Origin: Candidatus Margulisiibacteriota bacterium
GTDB lineage: Bacteria > Margulisbacteria > WOR-1 > O2-12-FULL-45-9
Assembly: GCA_028714935.1 (NCBI GenBank)
Contig: JAQTLJ010000012.1
Span: 1 to 14,632 of the forward strand
Direction: 5' to 3'
Length of the DNA: 14,632 bases
The position numbers and the translations under genes were made by a program. The notes under the pieces are model-generated. The model did no database searches. It was not told the origin of the DNA and saw only the letters and a list, made by a program, of their open reading frames with translations. Shown in pieces: positions 1 to 6,594 of this stretch (positions are counted from its first letter, which is position 1; every line of letters starts with the position of its first letter).

Positions 1-665
1 ATGATATTGCCGCCGAAAGCGGGTCGGGTTTGCTGTAATAAGCGATTCTCAATTGCCAGACCGGTGCAGTCCGCGGTCAACCCCGCGCCGACGCGGATTG
101 CTAAGCGAGCAGCCAGATCACGGCCCATCGTAGTCGCACCCAGGAGCATGACCTCTGGTTTATATTTGGTGATCACTTCAGCGATCGCCCGGGTATAAGG
201 GGAGGTGTGATAATGTTTTAGCTCCGGATGAGTGATGAGATAAACCTTGTCCGCGCCGTAGCTGAACAGATGCTCAACCTCTTCCTCGATCGTCGGATCG
301 CCGCAGAGGACGGCGCAAAGCTCGGTCTTCAGGTCGGCAGCCAGCTTCTTCCCTTCCGTCAGCAGCTCGTAAGCGACCGATTGGACTTTTCCCTCTCGTT
401 GTTCAGCAAAGACCCAGACCCCCTTGAAGTGGGAGAGGTCGGTATCGGTACCGCCCAGCTCTTTCTTCAGTTCGATCGCATTGAATTTACAGGACGGAAC
501 GCAGGCGCCGCAGAGCGTGCAGGTGTCAAGATCGATGACGGCGATCTTTTTCCCTTTGCCGGGGACGTCAGCCGGCCGGTCGATCATCTTAATCGCCGCG
601 AACGGGCAGGCCTTGACGCAAAGCGTGCAGCCGGTGCATTTATCTAATAAGATCTTAATGCTCAT
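1..665 (-). CDS. etfA: Electron transfer flavoprotein alpha subunit with N-terminal 2x[4Fe-4S] ferredoxin domain (partial, C-terminus outside window)
   Basis: EtfA pairs with EtfB to carry electrons between NADH, an acyl-CoA dehydrogenase and, in bifurcating types, ferredoxin. Translating the minus strand from ATG at 665 gives 221 codons that run off the window edge without a stop. Residues 1-60 are a bacterial ferredoxin domain: C10-x2-C13-x2-C16-x3-C20-P and C49-x2-C52-x2-C55-x3-C59, so two clusters are expected. From about residue 78 the EtfA nucleotide-binding domain begins, including 'MLLGATTMGRDLAARLA' and 'TRPAFGGNI' just before the edge. The FAD-binding C-terminal domain lies outside. 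The start codon overlaps the etfB stop by one base (TAATG), so translation is probably coupled. A ferredoxin extension like this is known from CarE of caffeyl-CoA reductase and from lactate-dehydrogenase-linked EtfA. Family assignment is firm; bifurcation is inferred. Confidence 0.95.
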   Translation of the reverse strand, partial: MSIKILLDKCTGCTLCVKACPFAAIKMIDRPADVPGKGKKIAVIDLDTCTLCGACVPSCKFNAIELKKELGGTDTDLSHFKGVWVFAEQREGKVQSVAYELLTEGKKLAADLKTELCAVLCGDPTIEEEVEHLFSYGADKVYLITHPELKHYHTSPYTRAIAEVITKYKPEVMLLGATTMGRDLAARLAIRVGAGLTADCTGLAIENRLLQQTRPAFGGNI

Positions 666-1447
666 TAGATTATTTTTCTCTCCCTGATCTTGGCGATCAG
701 CTTATCCGCGATCTCGTCCGGTTCTCCGGCCAGGATCTCGCCGCCGCCTTTGGGCGGGGGGGTGAAGATCCTGACCACGTTGGTCGGGGAACCATTGAGC
801 CCGAGGTTTTTCGGGTCCCCTGCGATCTCCGCAGCGGACAAGGTTTTAATCTCGGCTTTTTTTGCCCTCATCATCCCTTTTAGGGAGGGTAGGCGGGGCT
901 CGTTCATCTGTTTAACGACCGTGATCACTGCAGGGAGGGGACATTCAACTTTTTCGTTGACTTCTTCAAGCATTCTCTCGACCGTCAGTTTTGAATCATT
1001 GACCTCGACCTTGACCGCGAAGGTTACCTGCGGGATGCCGAGCCATTCGGCGATGCCCGGGCCAACTTGAGCCGTGTCGCCGTCAATTGCTTGTTTGCCG
1101 CACAAGATCAGGTCGAACTTGCCGAGCTTTTTAATGGTTTGGGAAAGAGTATAAGAAGTTGCCCAGGTATCGGAGCCGGCGAACGCGCGGTCGGAGACGA
1201 GCACGACCTCGTCCGCCCCCATGGCGATCGTCGTCTTGAGCGCTTCGGCGGCCTGTGGCGGGCCCATGGTGATGACGGTTACCTTGCCGCCGTGCTTTTC
1301 TTTAAGCTGTAGCGCTGCTTCAACCGCGTTCTCGTCAAAAGGATTGACGATCGAAGGGACCCCTTCGCGGATCAGTGTGTTGGTCTCCGGGTTGATCTTG
1401 ACCTCGGTCGTGTCCGGGACCTGTTTAATGCAGACGATGATGTCCAT
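665..1447 (-). CDS. etfB: Electron transfer flavoprotein beta subunit
   Basis: A 260-residue EtfB, normal length. It is the partner of the EtfA encoded next and forms the AMP/FAD- and NAD-binding part of the heterodimer. Family features are the N-terminal 'IIVCIKQVPDT', 'NPFDENAVEAAL' (35-46), 'MGPPQA' (61-66), 'AMGADEVVLVSDRAFAGSDT' (75-94) and 'DGDTAQVGP' (122-130). The ETF-beta signature region follows, 'VERMLEEVNEKVECPLPAVITV', in the second half. The MGPPQA and DRAFAGSDT segments resemble EtfB proteins of anaerobes with bifurcating ETFs; that is a judgement from memory, not an alignment. The ATG directly abuts the stop of the acyl-CoA dehydrogenase (TAAATG), and the gene ends overlapping the etfA start. 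The order acd-etfB-etfA equals carC-carD-carE. Confidence 0.96.
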   Translation of the reverse strand: MDIIVCIKQVPDTTEVKINPETNTLIREGVPSIVNPFDENAVEAALQLKEKHGGKVTVITMGPPQAAEALKTTIAMGADEVVLVSDRAFAGSDTWATSYTLSQTIKKLGKFDLILCGKQAIDGDTAQVGPGIAEWLGIPQVTFAVKVEVNDSKLTVERMLEEVNEKVECPLPAVITVVKQMNEPRLPSLKGMMRAKKAEIKTLSAAEIAGDPKNLGLNGSPTNVVRIFTPPPKGGGEILAGEPDEIADKLIAKIRERKII

Positions 1448-2608
1448 TTATTTCTTCGAGGCGCTTTCCTTGATCAGGGCCAGGGCGATCTGGTTCCGCT
1501 GGATCTGGTTGGTCCCCTCGTAGATCTGGGTGATCTTGGCATCGCGCGCCATCTTTTCCACCGGATATTCCTTCATGTAGCCGTAACCGCCGAGCACCTG
1601 GATGGCGTCGATCGTCACTTTCATGGCGGTGTCGGAAGCGAACAGCTTGGCTTCGGAAGCCGGCAGGGTATAATCCTTGTGCCCGGCGTCGATCATTCTG
1701 GCGCAGGCGTAGACCAGCGCGCGGGCCGCCTCGGTCTGGGTCGCCATATCGGCCAGTATATGCTGAATAGCCTGGATCGAAGCGATCGGTTTGCCGAACT
1801 GGACTCTTTCGCGGGCGTATTTGAGCGCTTCATCGAGCGCTCCTTGGGCGATCCCGACCGCCTGGGCGCCGATCCCCGGCCGGGTCAGGTCGAGGGTTTT
1901 CATCGCCACAATAAAACCCATCCCTTCTTTGCTTAAAAGCTGGCTTTTATGGACTTTACAATCCTGGAAGACCAATTCGCGGGTGGCGGAGCAGCGGATC
2001 CCCATCTTGTTCTCTTTTTTGCCGAAGGTAAAGCCCGGCGTTCCCTTTTCTATAATGAAAGCAGAGGCGCCGCGCGCCCCTTTGGCCTTATCGGTCATGG
2101 CGATCAGAGTGTACGTGTCCGCTTCGCCGCCGTTGGTGATCCACTGCTTGGTGCCGTTAATAATATAGTAATCGCCTTCTTTTTTCGCGGTGGTTTCTAT
2201 CCCTGCCGCGTCAGAGCCGGCGTTGGCTTCCGTCAGGCCGAAGGCGGCAAGTTTTTTGCCGGCAGCGATCTCCGGCATGTACTTTTTCTTTTGCTCCGGA
2301 GTGCCATATAATAAGATTGGGGTAGAGCCGAGGGCCGAAGCGGCAAAAGTGACACCGACGCCGCCGCAGACCCGGCTGATCTCTTCGGTGGCGAGGCAGA
2401 AATTAAAAACGCTTTGTCCCATGCCGCCCAGGTCTTCCGGGATATATAATCCGCAAAGGTCGGCGGCGGAAAAAGCCTTCATCGCTTCCCAGGGAAACTC
2501 ACCAGCCTCGTCCCATTCCAGCCGCTTGGGCAGGACCTTTTCCAGGGCGACTTTCCGGGCCAGGTCCCTGATCATCTGCTGTTCTTCGGTCAATAAATAA
2601 TCAAGCAT
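1448..2608 (-). CDS. Acyl-CoA dehydrogenase (Bcd/CarC-like)
   Basis: A 386-residue flavoenzyme of the acyl-CoA dehydrogenase family, usual length. It oxidises acyl-CoA to enoyl-CoA, or with a bifurcating ETF runs as an enoyl-CoA reductase. The all-alpha N-terminal domain starts 'LDYLLTEEQQMIRDLARKVA'. The FAD-binding middle domain shows 'FGLTEANAGSDAAG' and 'QWITNGGEAD'. The C-terminal domain has 'RVQFGKPIASIQAIQ' and 'IYEGTNQIQRNQIALALI', whose Glu364 is at the position of the catalytic base of short-chain dehydrogenases such as butyryl-CoA dehydrogenase. The start ATG lies 3 bases beyond the fabH stop, with a G-rich stretch in the fabH end as a possible ribosome site. The neighbours etfB and etfA name its electron partner. 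The substrate (butyryl/crotonyl-CoA, aryl-acrylyl-CoA or branched) cannot be read from the sequence, so no symbol is given. Confidence 0.93.
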   Translation of the reverse strand: MLDYLLTEEQQMIRDLARKVALEKVLPKRLEWDEAGEFPWEAMKAFSAADLCGLYIPEDLGGMGQSVFNFCLATEEISRVCGGVGVTFAASALGSTPILLYGTPEQKKKYMPEIAAGKKLAAFGLTEANAGSDAAGIETTAKKEGDYYIINGTKQWITNGGEADTYTLIAMTDKAKGARGASAFIIEKGTPGFTFGKKENKMGIRCSATRELVFQDCKVHKSQLLSKEGMGFIVAMKTLDLTRPGIGAQAVGIAQGALDEALKYARERVQFGKPIASIQAIQHILADMATQTEAARALVYACARMIDAGHKDYTLPASEAKLFASDTAMKVTIDAIQVLGGYGYMKEYPVEKMARDAKITQIYEGTNQIQRNQIALALIKESASKK

Positions 2609-2611
2609 TCT

Positions 2612-3580
2612 TCATACCCCCCATTTGATAACATTGGCCCCGGCGGTCAGACCGGCGCCGAAACCCGACAGGACGATAAGATCACCTTTTTTGATCTTCC
2701 CATCAGCGAGCGCTTCATCTAAAGCTATGGGGATTGAAGCGGCTGAGGTGTTACCGTACTTTTGCAGGTTAACATAAACTTTTTCTTTTGGCAACCCAAT
2801 TTTTTTCGTGACATGGTCGACGATCCTGCTGTTTGCCTGGTGCGGGATCAGCAGGTCGATGTCTTTGAGCTCAAGCTGGGCCAGTTTTAAGACCTCACCG
2901 ACCGATTCTTCCAGGACGCGGACGGCGAACTTGAAAACTTCCTTGCCATCCATCTTGATGAACCGGCCGTGCTTTTCTTCCGGGTCGCGTGAGCCGCCGC
3001 CCGGCATGACAAGGTAACGGCCGAGGCTCCCTTCGGCTTTGAGCCAGCTGGCCAGTATGCCGGAATCGTCATTTGACCGGGTCAAGACGACTGCGCCGGC
3101 GCCGTCCCCGAACAAGATGCAGGTCCCCCGGTCGGTCCAATCGAGATATTTAGTTAAGGTATCTGCGCCGATCACCAGGATGTTCTTATAAGTGCCGGTC
3201 TCAATGAAGCTGGCGGCGACCGTTAAAGCGAAATTGAAACCCGAGCAGGCGGCGGAGACATCAAAAGCCGCCGCTTTATGGGCCTGGAGTTTGTCCTGGA
3301 CGATACAGGCGACCGAAGGAAAAAGCGTGTCGGGCGAAGTCGTGCCGACAATGATCAGATCGAGTTCGCCGGCCGGCATTTTAGCTTTGGCCAGAGCTTT
3401 TTCAGCGGCCACAATTGCCAGGTCGGAGGTGGCGGTTGCTTCATCGGAGACCCGCCGCTCTTGGATGCCGGTCCTGGCCCTGATCCATTCGTCGGATGTC
3501 TCGACAGTTTTTGCCAGGTCATCATTGGTGACGATCTTGGGCGGAAGACAGGAGCCGGTGCCGATGATCTTCGCTCTCAT
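2612..3580 (-). CDS. fabH: Beta-ketoacyl-ACP synthase III (KAS III)
   Basis: A 322-residue KAS III, full length. It starts type II fatty-acid synthesis by condensing acetyl-CoA or another short acyl-CoA with malonyl-ACP in the cytosol. The catalytic triad is visible: Cys112 in 'VSAACSGFNFAL', His247 in 'LLIPHQANSRI' and Asn277 in 'YGNTSAASIPIAL'. The FabH-specific 'TSDEWIRARTGIQERR' is at 28-43, and the glycine-rich C-terminal 'LSGFGAGLTAGANVIKWG' is intact. The ATG overlaps the plsX stop as ATGA (4 bases), so translation is probably coupled. In many bacteria fabH is followed by fabD, fabG and acpP; here it is followed by the acyl-CoA dehydrogenase/ETF module instead. Confidence 0.97.
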   Translation of the reverse strand: MRAKIIGTGSCLPPKIVTNDDLAKTVETSDEWIRARTGIQERRVSDEATATSDLAIVAAEKALAKAKMPAGELDLIIVGTTSPDTLFPSVACIVQDKLQAHKAAAFDVSAACSGFNFALTVAASFIETGTYKNILVIGADTLTKYLDWTDRGTCILFGDGAGAVVLTRSNDDSGILASWLKAEGSLGRYLVMPGGGSRDPEEKHGRFIKMDGKEVFKFAVRVLEESVGEVLKLAQLELKDIDLLIPHQANSRIVDHVTKKIGLPKEKVYVNLQKYGNTSAASIPIALDEALADGKIKKGDLIVLSGFGAGLTAGANVIKWGV

Positions 3581-4566
3581 CTGTTATCCCCGAGGTTAGA
3601 GATCGCTCCGACCATGTTCCCTTCGACTGCCGCGGCCGCTTCCCGGATCGCGTTTTTAATCGCCTGCGCCTTGGCGCGGCCGTGGGCTTTGTAAACTACG
3701 CCGGCGATACCGAGCAGCGGAGCGCCCCCGTATTCGTCGTAAGTGATCTTATTGCGCAGCTTAAACAGCGCCGGCAGGAGGAACGCCAGCCCGATCTTAT
3801 TCATGACCCCCTTGGAAAGCTCGCTCTTGAGCAGTTGAAAAACTGAACCAGCCAGGCTTTCGGCGAATTTTAAGATCAGGTTGCCGACAAAACCATCACA
3901 AACAATAACATCGACATTCCCCTGCAGGATCTCTTTTGACTCGACATTGCCGATAAAATTGATCGGCAGCTGTTTGAGCAGCGGCCAGGCTTCGCGCGTC
4001 AGCTCATTGCCTTTCTCTTTTTCTTCGCCGATGTTAAGCAGGCCGACCCTCGGGTTGGAAAGGCGGAGGACATGTTTGGCATAAAGGTTACCCATGACGG
4101 CGAACTGTTCCAGGTGTTTCGGCTTGCAATCGACGTTGGCGCCCATGTCAAGCAGCAGGACTTTGCCGGTCGGCAGGGGGAATTCGGTGGCGATCGCCGG
4201 CCGTTCGATGCCCGGGACCCGGCCCAGCTTGAAGAGCGCGGCTGCCATCAGCGCGCCGGTATTGCCGGCAGAAACAACGGCATCCGCTTTCCCATCCTTG
4301 ACCAGCGCTACGGCCACATTAATAGAGGCGTCTTTCTTTTGCTTGACCGCTTGGGCGGGGGCGTCATTCATGCCGATGACTTCTGAAGCAGGAACAACAG
4401 GCAACTTCCCCTTCTCCTTATATTTGCTAAGCTCCTGGCTTAGCCTTTGGGGGTTGCCGACCAGGATAATTTCGACCGGCATGCTCTGGGCGGCCGAAAC
4501 GGCGCCTTTGACTATCTCGGCCGGGGCAAAGTCACCCCCCATCGCATCAAGCGCGATCCTAACCAC
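3577..4566 (-). CDS. plsX: Phosphate acyltransferase PlsX
   Basis: A 329-residue PlsX, usual length. It converts acyl-ACP and phosphate to acyl-phosphate, the acyl donor for PlsY in phosphatidic acid synthesis, at the membrane periphery. Family features are 'RIALDAMGGDFAPAEIVKGA' at the N-terminus, 'VSAGNTGALMAAALFKLGRVPGIERPAIA', 'LLLDMGANVDCKPKHLEQFAVMGNLYA', 'CDGFVGNLILKFAES', and the C-terminal 'YKAHGRAKAQAIKNAI'. The start is GTG, directly after the rpmF TAG stop. An AAGGAG ribosome binding site lies 9 bases upstream, inside the end of rpmF. The gene overlaps fabH by ATGA. The order DUF177-rpmF-plsX-fabH is a widely conserved bacterial cluster and supports the call. Confidence 0.97.
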   Translation of the reverse strand: MVRIALDAMGGDFAPAEIVKGAVSAAQSMPVEIILVGNPQRLSQELSKYKEKGKLPVVPASEVIGMNDAPAQAVKQKKDASINVAVALVKDGKADAVVSAGNTGALMAAALFKLGRVPGIERPAIATEFPLPTGKVLLLDMGANVDCKPKHLEQFAVMGNLYAKHVLRLSNPRVGLLNIGEEKEKGNELTREAWPLLKQLPINFIGNVESKEILQGNVDVIVCDGFVGNLILKFAESLAGSVFQLLKSELSKGVMNKIGLAFLLPALFKLRNKITYDEYGGAPLLGIAGVVYKAHGRAKAQAIKNAIREAAAAVEGNMVGAISNLGDNR

Positions 4567-4773
4567 CTAGGCCTTCTCCTTTTTTCCTTTTTTCTGTTTG
4601 ATCTTTATGACCTGGCGGCCCTGATATTTACCACAGGAGAGGCAGACGTGGTGGGAGAGGATCGGGGCGCCGCAATCGGGGCAGTGGCTGACAGCGGTCG
4701 CTTTAAGCCGGTAGTTGGAAAACCTTCTTTTCCCCTGTCTGACGTTCGAATGTCGTTTTTTCGGTACAGGCAT
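4567..4773 (-). CDS. rpmF: 50S ribosomal protein L32
   Basis: L32 is a small zinc-ribbon protein of the large ribosomal subunit. The gene codes for 68 residues beginning 'MPVPKKRHSNVRQGKRR', the canonical L32 start. Cys31, Cys34, Cys44 and Cys47 form two CxxC pairs, so this is the zinc-binding (C+) form. The tail is very lysine-rich. I chose ATG at 4773 rather than the upstream TTG at 4815. The family starts here, and AAGGAG sits 8 bases upstream, within the last codons of the DUF177 gene. The stop TAG directly abuts the plsX GTG. Coupling to plsX and fabH is the classical arrangement linking ribosome and membrane synthesis. Confidence 0.96.
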   Translation of the reverse strand: MPVPKKRHSNVRQGKRRFSNYRLKATAVSHCPDCGAPILSHHVCLSCGKYQGRQVIKIKQKKGKKEKA

Positions 4774-4775
4774 GA

Positions 4776-5210
4776 TTAATTCTCCTTTATTATTCCCTGG
4801 CAGTTCTGGCTGCAAAGGGTTTTAATCGGTAAGGCCAGGATCAAATTTTGCCGGACAACTTCGGTCAGGTCGATAGTGTTATCTTTTTCGATCGGATAGA
4901 CAAAATCTTCCTCTTTCAGTTCGCCAGCCCCTTTCCTTTTTGGTTCCGGGATTTTCCGGGAAAAAGTTTCATCGATCTTGACCGAAATCGGCTGCCGAAA
5001 GGTTTTCAGGCATCTTGAGCATTCCAGCTCAGCCTCGGTGTCGATCTCGCCGTTGGCCAGGACCGAAGTGCCGGTATTGGTCAGGTGAGCCTCGATCTTG
5101 ACCGGTTTTGTCAGGTTAAGGTTATCTTCCGGAAAACTGATCTTCTCGGTCTCTTCAATCTCCGCTTCATTGCCAGCCTTGCGCAGAAGCTCGGTTAGGT
5201 CAATTTTCAC
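4776..5210 (-). CDS. DUF177 family protein (YceD-like)
   Basis: A 144-residue protein of the DUF177/YceD family, linked in the literature to ribosome (23S rRNA) accumulation. The biochemical role is unsettled. It begins 'MKIDLTELL', typical of the family, and carries the central cysteine pair in 'LECSRCLKTFRQPI' and a second pair in 'LCSQNCQGI'. The acidic 'EEDFVYPIEKDNTIDLTEVVRQNLILALP' is the conserved C-terminal helix region. The protein stops right after 'CQGIIKEN', whereas many relatives continue with a further cysteine-containing tail. The start is GTG, without a recognisable ribosome binding site, and lies only 12 bases beyond a TATAAT box, so its mRNA may be leaderless. It is the first gene of the seven-gene operon. 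It is adjacent to rpmF, as in most bacteria. Confidence 0.88.
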   Translation of the reverse strand: MKIDLTELLRKAGNEAEIEETEKISFPEDNLNLTKPVKIEAHLTNTGTSVLANGEIDTEAELECSRCLKTFRQPISVKIDETFSRKIPEPKRKGAGELKEEDFVYPIEKDNTIDLTEVVRQNLILALPIKTLCSQNCQGIIKEN

Positions 5211-5221
5211 AACAAGTGGTA

Positions 5222-5251
5222 ATTATACTTGAATTTCGGAAAGGTTGTCAA
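5222..5251 (-). promoter_or_regulatory. Consensus sigma-70-type promoter of the DUF177-rpmF-plsX-fabH-acd-etfBA operon
   Basis: On the minus strand TTGACA (5246-5251) and TATAAT (5222-5227) are separated by 18 bases, a full match in both hexamers. The -35 box overlaps the xer stop codon. A start of transcription 6-8 bases past the -10 box falls at about 5216-5214, leaving a leader of only a few bases before the GTG at 5210. No other promoter-like site was noticed inside the downstream operon, but that was not searched exhaustively. Confidence 0.85.
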
Positions 5252-6123
5252 CGAGCAGCACGCGGGTGAGCGGCATCATAAACCTCTTTGAGGCGTTCTT
5301 TGGTAATATGGGTGTAGACCTGGGTGGTCGATAAAGAAACATGGCCGAGGAGCTCCTGGACCATGCGCAGGTCAGCCCCGCCGGAGAGGAGGTGGGTGGC
5401 AAAAGAATGCCTTAAAGTGTGGGGAGTGACCTTTTTAGGTATGCCGGCTTTTTTGGCGTAAAAGGCGATCAGTCTTTCGATGGAACGGGGCGTCAGGCGG
5501 CCGCCTCTCTGGTTAACAAACAGGGCGGGCGTCTTAGCGTTGCGCCTGGCTTCTTTAATATACTTATGTAACGCTGACCGGGCATGGGAGCCAAAGAGGA
5601 CGATCCGCTCTTTCGACCCTTTGCCCAGGACCTTTATTTCACCCTCGGCAAAATCGACATCGTTCAGGTTGATCCTGATCATTTCCGTGACCCGCAGGCC
5701 GGTCCCGTAGATGACCTCCAGGATTGCCTGGTCCCTTATCCCCAGGGGAACCTTTTGGTCCGGGGCGGCAAGCAGCGCCTTGATCTCTTCCGGGTAAAGG
5801 AAGTTGGGCAGTTTCTTGGGGAGTTTTGGCGTCAGAATATTTTCAAACGGATTCTGGCCGATGATCTTCTCCCGCATCAGGAACCGGAAAAAGGAGCGGG
5901 CCGAAGAGAGCTTGCGGGCGATGGAGCGGCGGGAGTAGTGTTTTTTTTCGAGCGCCAGGAGGTACTCACGGGCGGCCGAGCGGTCAACTTTTTTGTCTTT
6001 GGCCAGGCCCAGCAGGAATTGCAGGTCCCGTTTATAATTGCTTAACGTGTGCGGGGAATAATTGCGTTCAGTTTTAAGGTAATTAACGAACTGGTCAACA
6101 GCTTCGGACTTAAGCCAGCCCAT
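5248..6123 (-). CDS. Tyrosine recombinase XerC/XerD type
   Basis: A 291-residue site-specific recombinase of the length usual for XerC/XerD, which resolve chromosome dimers at dif. The N-terminal SAM-like DNA-binding domain (about 5-95) includes 'YLKTERNYSPHTLSNYKRDL'. The catalytic domain holds the full set of active residues: Arg144 ('YGTGLRVTEMI'), Lys168 ('VLGKGSKERIV'), His235 and Arg238 ('TPHTLRHSFATHLL'), His261 ('LLGHVSLSTTQVYTH') and the nucleophile Tyr270. The end 'VYDAAHPRAAR' is typical of the Xer group rather than of phage integrases. No phage genes or repeats flank it. The ATG start lies inside the end of the peptidase gene (14-base overlap). Whether it is XerC, XerD or a sole Xer protein cannot be decided from this window. 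Confidence 0.93.
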   Translation of the reverse strand: MGWLKSEAVDQFVNYLKTERNYSPHTLSNYKRDLQFLLGLAKDKKVDRSAAREYLLALEKKHYSRRSIARKLSSARSFFRFLMREKIIGQNPFENILTPKLPKKLPNFLYPEEIKALLAAPDQKVPLGIRDQAILEVIYGTGLRVTEMIRINLNDVDFAEGEIKVLGKGSKERIVLFGSHARSALHKYIKEARRNAKTPALFVNQRGGRLTPRSIERLIAFYAKKAGIPKKVTPHTLRHSFATHLLSGGADLRMVQELLGHVSLSTTQVYTHITKERLKEVYDAAHPRAAR

Positions 6124-6535
6124 ATTTAGACCGTTTTTCCGGGGTCAGCGGCAGGTAATCGCTCCCTTCCTTGACGAACCTGACCGGGTCACCCGAACGG
6201 GTATCGATATGTATCCAGTTTTCCCTGGGATAAAAGCCGACCCCCCGGAGCTCCGGCACGGTTTCGCAGTATTTGAACAGGTCCTGGGTTGAGACGCCGT
6301 CGATGGTGATATGGGCGGCTTTGCCCATGGTGTGGAAGCTTCTTTTGGGTTTATTGAGCTTTTCGTAATAAGCCTCGCACCAATAAGAGGAGAGGACCCT
6401 GACTTTTTTGCGGAAATGGCCGCCGATCTGCTCCAGCGCCCCGACCAATCCCATATGGACCCGGTATTCGCCCTTGCATTCGGGACAGCGGCAGATGAAA
6501 TCCTTGTGGTTGTAGTGTTCGCTCAGGTCGCCCAT
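6110..6535 (-). CDS. Small M15-type (DUF882/YcbK-like) peptidase, altered zinc-ligand position
   Basis: A 141-residue protein resembling the zinc D-Ala-D-Ala carboxypeptidase-like M15 fold, whose members cut peptidoglycan peptides. The core matches are 'VRVLSSYWCEAYYEKLN' (45-61), 'SFHTMGKAAHITIDG' (66-80) and 'GVGFYPRENWIHIDTR' (98-113). The usual motif is SxHxxGxAxD; here the second ligand position is His75 instead of Asp, while His68, His109 and Asp111 are present. The N-terminus has Cys15, Cys17 and Cys20 in 'FICRCPECKG', possibly a small metal site. No signal peptide or membrane segment is visible, so export is unproven. Start ATG 6535 lies 7 bases after a TATAAT box, so the message may be leaderless. 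The gene overlaps xer by 14 bases. Confidence 0.75.
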   Translation of the reverse strand: MGDLSEHYNHKDFICRCPECKGEYRVHMGLVGALEQIGGHFRKKVRVLSSYWCEAYYEKLNKPKRSFHTMGKAAHITIDGVSTQDLFKYCETVPELRGVGFYPRENWIHIDTRSGDPVRFVKEGSDYLPLTPEKRSKYGLA

Positions 6536-6542
6536 TGATTAC

Positions 6543-6571
6543 ATTATATATTTTTTTTGTTGACAAGGCAA
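6543..6571 (-). promoter_or_regulatory. Promoter of the peptidase-xer gene pair
   Basis: On the minus strand TTGCCT (6566-6571, 4 of 6 matches) lies 17 bases before a perfect TATAAT (6543-6548). The spacer contains an A-tract. The predicted transcription start is at or 1-2 bases before the ATG at 6535, and no ribosome binding site fits between them. The site occupies the 59-base gap after the epimerase fusion gene; no intrinsic terminator is evident there. Confidence 0.65.
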
Positions 6572-6594
6572 ACCGTTGATGTAAATGAGCCAGA

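Noticed and set aside
228..687. Plus-strand open frames opposite etfA
   Set aside because: They lie antisense to a clear EtfA with ferredoxin cysteine motifs and show no family features of their own.
4567..4815. Longer rpmF reading frame starting at TTG 4815
   Set aside because: The extra 14 residues precede the canonical L32 start, overlap the DUF177 gene, and the ATG at 4773 has a good AAGGAG site.
5248..6123. The tyrosine recombinase as integrase of a mobile element
   Set aside because: There are no att-like repeats, tRNA gene or phage genes nearby. The C-terminus is of Xer type and the flanks are housekeeping genes.
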